DNA of 8,359 nucleotides, from contig DEHW01000046.1 in the NCBI GenBank assembly GCA_002352135.1, positions 23,443-31,801 of the forward strand, in the 5' to 3' direction. This DNA is from Lysobacterales bacterium UBA2790. Its GTDB lineage: Bacteria > Pseudomonadota > Gammaproteobacteria > Xanthomonadales > Xanthomonadaceae. The first letter of the stretch is position 1. The number at the start of each line of letters is the position of its first letter. The translations under genes and the position numbers were made by a program. The notes under the pieces were generated by a model, which saw only the letters and a list, made by a program, of their open reading frames with translations, had not been told where the DNA came from and ran no database searches. Below are positions 6,972-8,359 of this stretch, piece by piece.

Positions 6972-7874
6972 ATGCGAATTCGAATTGCTGTTTTCCCCGT
7001 TGCCGGCCTTGGCACGCGCTTCCTCCCCGCAACCAAGACCGTACCCAAGGAGATGCTTCCGATCGTCGACAAGCCGTTGATCCAGTACGCGGTGGATGAG
7101 GCGATTGAAGCCGGTTGCGAAACCTTGGTCTTCATCACCAATCGCTACAAACACGCTGTGGCGGACTACTTCGACAAAGCCTACGAGTTGGAAGAGAAAC
7201 TCGCCAAGTCCGGCAAGCAGGAGTTGCTGGATGTCGTTCGCGGTGTGCTGCCTGCGCATGTGCGGGCGATCTTTGTCACCCAAGCCGAAGCCTTGGGCTT
7301 GGGACACGCGGTGTTGTGTGCAGAGCCAGTCGTCGGCGATGAGCCGTTCGCGGTGTTGTTGCCGGATGACCTGATTTGGAACCCAGACGGCTCGGGTGCG
7401 CTGTCTCAGATGGCTGATCTGGCTGAAGCCGAGACGGCAAGCGTCATTGCGGTGCAGGATGTTCCTCTAGCGCAAACGTCCAGTTACGGTATCGTCGATA
7501 CAGACGGCTTTGCGGGTAGCGCGGGGCGCATCAAAGCGATGGTTGAGAAGCCTCGGCCGGAGCATGCGCCCAGCACATTGGGAGTGGTTGGACGCTATAT
7601 CTTGCAACCGGGAATTTTCGATGCTCTGCGTCAGACGGAGCGCGGATCCGGCGGTGAAATCCAGTTGACCGATGCCATCGCCAGCGAGCTGGCCCGGCAG
7701 AAGACGCTTGCGTATCGCTTTCAGGGCACCCGCTTTGACTGCGGCAGCCATTTGGGGTTGATCCAAGCCACCATCCGCTTTGCGCTGGATCACGAAAAGC
7801 TCAGCTCGGCCGCAAGCAGTTACATGCAGAAGGTGTTGGAGGAGCTCTCACACGACGACGGTCCGCTGCAATAG
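6972..7874 (+). CDS. galU: UTP-glucose-1-phosphate uridylyltransferase
   Basis: GalU makes UDP-glucose from UTP and glucose-1-phosphate in the cytoplasm, supplying LPS core, exopolysaccharide and other glucosylations. The 300-residue product has the nucleotide-binding signature GLGTRFLPATKTVPKEMLP (residues 12-30), the Mg-site region LPDDL (130-134), the sugar-phosphate contact VEKP (191-194, Lys193), GGEIQLTDAI (227-236) and FDCGSHLG (255-262). Many GalU proteins have Lys in this last motif; His there agrees with what I recall of xanthomonad GalU. The start ATG lies 1 nt after the wbpM stop, with GAGG at 6956-6959 about 12 nt upstream, so it is the last gene of the envelope operon. An upstream in-frame start at 6915 would lie inside wbpM and is unlikely. 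Confidence 0.97.
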   Translation: MRIRIAVFPVAGLGTRFLPATKTVPKEMLPIVDKPLIQYAVDEAIEAGCETLVFITNRYKHAVADYFDKAYELEEKLAKSGKQELLDVVRGVLPAHVRAIFVTQAEALGLGHAVLCAEPVVGDEPFAVLLPDDLIWNPDGSGALSQMADLAEAETASVIAVQDVPLAQTSSYGIVDTDGFAGSAGRIKAMVEKPRPEHAPSTLGVVGRYILQPGIFDALRQTERGSGGEIQLTDAIASELARQKTLAYRFQGTRFDCGSHLGLIQATIRFALDHEKLSSAASSYMQKVLEELSHDDGPLQ

Positions 7875-7882
7875 CAGCGAAA

Positions 7883-7912
7883 GCGGGTTCGGCGCAGGTG
7901 CACCGAACCCGC
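7883..7912. terminator. Hairpin between convergent galU and thiolase genes
   Basis: GCGGGTTCGG (7883-7892) pairs perfectly with CCGAACCCGC (7903-7912), a 10-bp GC-rich stem with a 10-nt loop. It occupies most of the 44-nt gap between the two convergent stop codons, which is the expected place for a shared terminator. Neither side has a clean T-tract (on the minus strand TTTCGCT follows), so termination could be weak, Rho-assisted or mainly mRNA 3'-end protection. Confidence 0.65.
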
Positions 7913-7918
7913 GCGGAA

Positions 7919-8359
7919 TCAGAGCGATTCAAAGATCCCGGCTGCACCCATGCCTGTGCCGATACACATCGTCACCATGCCGTATTTCTGCTGGCGACGC
8001 TTCATGCCGTGCACCAGGGTCGCGGCACGAATTGCGCCGGTGGCGCCCAGCGGATGGCCCAGCGCTATGGCGCCGCCCAACGGGTTGATCTTTGATGGGT
8101 CCAGTCCCAGATCCTTGATGACAGCGAGGGCTTGCGCCGCAAACGCCTCATTGAGTTCAATCCAGTCGAGTTGGTCCTGGCGCAATCCCGCCTGTCGCAA
8201 AACCTTTGGGATTGCCTCTTTCGGGCCGATGCCCATCACATCCGGTTTGACGCCAGCGACCGCGAAGCCAACAAAGCGTGCCAGTGGCGTCAAGCCAAAC
8301 TCCTTGATGGCTTTTTCCGAAGCTAGCATGACCGCACCCGCACCATCGGACATCTGCGA
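7919..8359 (-). CDS. Acetyl-CoA acyltransferase (thiolase, FadA-like), N-terminal part missing
   Basis: Thiolases cleave 3-ketoacyl-CoA with CoA in fatty acid beta-oxidation, or condense two acyl-CoAs in reverse. The 146 C-terminal residues are visible and the frame stays open to base 8359 (SQMSDGAGAVMLASE), so the Met at 8353 is internal. Signatures are the SDGAGA segment, ELNEAFAAQ, the catalytic-His motif GGAIALGHPLGATGA and the C-terminal Cys in MCIGTGMGAAGIFE. The nucleophilic Cys of the N-terminal half lies outside the window. The CIGTGMG ending is closer to FadA-type than to FadI or biosynthetic PhaA-type thiolases, but without the rest of the gene and a partner fadB the exact subclass stays open. 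It is convergent with galU and functionally unrelated to it. Confidence 0.93.
   Translation of the reverse strand, partial: SQMSDGAGAVMLASEKAIKEFGLTPLARFVGFAVAGVKPDVMGIGPKEAIPKVLRQAGLRQDQLDWIELNEAFAAQALAVIKDLGLDPSKINPLGGAIALGHPLGATGAIRAATLVHGMKRRQQKYGMVTMCIGTGMGAAGIFESL

Overview
The window is a chromosomal housekeeping and cell-envelope segment from a gammaproteobacterium with moderately high GC. The gene order cmk-rpsA-ihfB-lapB, followed by O-antigen initiation genes and galU, and the look of the proteins (for example GalU with DCGSHLG where many bacteria have a lysine) suggest the Xanthomonadales/Lysobacter lineage. That placement is inferred from memory of these families, not from a search.

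Left part (1-2488): the 3' portion of cmk (cytidylate kinase) is followed by a 198-nt gap and then rpsA (ribosomal protein S1). The gap holds a run of hairpins just upstream of an rpsA start that has no good Shine-Dalgarno sequence. This resembles the autoregulatory rpsA leader of E. coli. A very strong intrinsic terminator closes the cmk-rpsA unit at 2455-2488.

Middle and right part (2500-7874): a candidate sigma70 promoter sits directly in front of ihfB (IHF beta subunit). After ihfB come lapB (control of LPS synthesis), a WbpL/WecA-type polyprenyl-phosphate sugar-phosphate transferase, a WbpM-type UDP-GlcNAc 4,6-dehydratase and galU (UDP-glucose pyrophosphorylase), all on the + strand. The lapB/wbpL-like and wbpL-like/wbpM junctions are ATGA overlaps, and wbpM and galU are 1 nt apart, so these four are very probably one operon. 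WbpM and GalU make nucleotide sugars, the WbpL-like enzyme loads the first sugar on the lipid carrier for O-antigen or exopolysaccharide, and LapB tunes lipid A supply and LPS assembly. The usual lapA partner is absent upstream of lapB.

Right edge (7883-8359): a GC-rich hairpin separates galU from a convergent thiolase gene (FadA-like) on the minus strand, cut by the window end.

The window shows no mobile element, CRISPR array, tRNA or rRNA, and no convincingly novel system. The most interesting points are regulatory (the rpsA leader, the very short ihfB 5' UTR and an IHF-like box over its start) and contextual (a lipid A regulator in one operon with O-antigen initiation genes, with no variable O-antigen genes between them).
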